The translations under genes and the position numbers were made by a program. The notes below the pieces were generated by a model, which worked only from the letters and a program-made list of their open reading frames with translations, was not told the origin of the DNA and did no database searches. From positions 248,001 through 312,000 of the forward strand of contig OY781044.1 in assembly GCA_963676235.1 (NCBI GenBank): a stretch of 64,000 bases of DNA, read 5' to 3'. Source of the stretch: JALNYB01 sp963676235. Lineage in GTDB: Archaea; Thermoplasmatota; Thermoplasmata; Methanomassiliicoccales; Methanomethylophilaceae. How positions within the stretch are numbered: position 1 is the stretch's first letter; every line of letters starts with the position of its first letter. Shown here in pieces: positions 62,795 to 64,000 of the stretch.

Positions 62795-64000
62795 GTGAAA
62801 TCATTCGTTCTAACGTCTTTCCATTTTCAGCGATCGTGGGTCAAGAATTGCTAAAAAAAGCATTGATATTGAATGTTATTGATCCTAACATCGGCGGGGT
62901 CCTGATAAAAGGCGAATGCGGAACCGCAAAATCAACTTCTGTAAGGGCATTGGCTGCACTTCTACCTGAAAAAGATGTGGTGGTTGGTTGTTCCTTCTCC
63001 TGTGATCCGAATTCACCGAAAAATATGTGTGAATCCTGTAGATCCAGGATCGATTCACTTAAGACCGCCAAAAGAAAAATGCAAGTTGTAGAGCTTCCCG
63101 TGTCTGCAACAGAAGACAAGGTCGTAGGTTCATTGGACATAAGCGCTGCGATAAAGACCGGCGATAAAAAATTCGAGCCGGGAATTCTTGCAAAAGCGAA
63201 TGGCAACATCCTTTATGTTGACGAAGTGAATCTTCTGAACGACCATATCGTGGATACTTTATTAGATGCGGCCGCAATGGGAATAAATACTGTTGAAAGA
63301 GAGGGCGTCTCTTTCTCACATCCTTCTGATTTTATCCTGGTCGGAACTATGAATCCCGAAGAAGGAGAATTGAGGCCTCAGCTCTTTGATAGATTCAGCT
63401 TGTGTGTAGATGTCGAAGGCATAAACGATACAAAATCCAGGATCACCATCATAAAACGTCACAGAGAATATCTTGCAGATCCCGAAGAATTCATTCTTAA
63501 ATGGTCCAAACAAGACAAAGAAATATCAGATAAGATCGTTAATGCCCGGAATATCCTTAAAGATGTGAATCTGACAGACCCCATGCTGGAGCTTATTGTC
63601 AATACCTGTATTGATGCGAACGTCAGTGGACACAGAGCAGACATCGCGATGATGAATACATCTGCAGCCATTGCCGCATATGCTGGAAGAAAGGATGTGA
63701 ACGAAACCGATGTACATGAAGCCGCGATGCTTGTTCTGACACATCGTACTAAAAATCCTCCGAAGTCTGAACCATCTAAAAAAAATAACAACAAAGACGA
63801 CAATGAGAACAATCCCAATAAGGATCAGAACAACAAGAGCAAACGAGATCACAAAGAAGAATCACAACTGAATGATCAGGACAGGTCTAAAAACGATCAA
63901 AATAAATCTGATTCCTCTGTAACCACGCAATTCAAAGCTGGAGAGGAATTCAAGGTCAAAACGACTGCTATCAAACCTGTGATAAAAATAGATGATATCG
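62795..64000 (+). CDS. ChlI/ChlD-type magnesium (cobalto)chelatase ATPase, 3' end cut
   Basis: 402 residues are visible, starting at GTG 62795 (no ATG in frame; stop upstream at 62756), and the gene runs off the right edge. AAA+ core: IVGQELLKKALILNVIDP, Walker A GECGTAKST (40-48), a cysteine group in CSFSCDPNSPKNMCESC, Walker B ILYVDEVNLL, then VEREGVSFSHPSDFILVGTM and the arginine-finger region LRPQLFDRFSL. From about 315 an Asn/Lys/Asp-rich low-complexity linker begins, which in ChlD-type proteins leads to a vWA domain (expected outside the window). Next to a FecBCD importer it suggests metal insertion into a tetrapyrrole or corrinoid remodelling. Confidence 0.9.

Overview
The window comes from a moderately AT-rich methanogenic archaeon. 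Archaeal markers include RNA polymerase subunit L, diphthine synthase, Trm5, archaeosine synthase ArcS, TruD, a Hef-type helicase, an archaeal ATP-dependent DNA ligase and UPF0200 and DUF92 proteins. A cysteate synthase/ComDE operon for coenzyme M marks a methanogen. My inference is Thermoplasmatota, order Methanomassiliicoccales, in a lineage that makes its own coenzyme M. No rRNA or mcr gene is present to settle this.

Layout. 0-2.4 kb: end of an ABC exporter operon. 2.5-4 kb: dCTP deaminase and Trm5. 4.06-7.48 kb: a two-gene nitrogenase-like operon in which a NifH-type reductase is fused to a NifD-type subunit, followed by a second component-1 subunit. 7.5-21.5 kb: housekeeping genes (dphB, ADP-forming acetyl-CoA synthetase, helicase, ligase with an internal 27-bp repeat insert, rpoL-truD, a 1222-residue TPR protein) and a candidate structured RNA at about 10.7-10.94 kb.

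21.6-29.9 kb: a variable island directly behind tRNA-Gly. It carries an HsdR-N-like nuclease, a PD-(D/E)XK-like protein beside a TIR/DUF4062-like Sel1-repeat protein, a secreted bacteriocin-like protein with a small membrane partner, and 1.3 kb of apparently decayed DNA. 29.9-38.6 kb: transporters, a PopT-like DUF368 protein, arcS and the pyrBI operon. 38.6-41.4 kb: mostly gene-poor, with one amidinotransferase.

41.4-49.1 kb groups AMP-forming acetyl-CoA synthetase, pyruvate:ferredoxin oxidoreductase (porCDAB) and PEP synthase, together an acetate-to-PEP assimilation route. 49.2-56.8 kb is a coenzyme M block: six tightly packed minus-strand genes (ABC ATPase, HypB-like GTPase, Fe-S protein, methanogenesis marker 16, cysteate synthase, fused ComDE), flanked by a UPF0280 gene and a CBS-ParB/SerK-like gene. 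56.9-64 kb: tRNA-Asp, a 5TM-LYT membrane protein, a SulP transporter, a FecBCD-type metal/corrinoid importer, and the start of a ChlI/ChlD-type chelatase ATPase that runs off the right edge.

The strongest candidates for undescribed biology are the NifH-NifD fusion operon, the extra genes in the coenzyme M operon, and the island's defence-like pair and archaeocin-like pair. All functions are read from sequence motifs and gene order; no searches were run.
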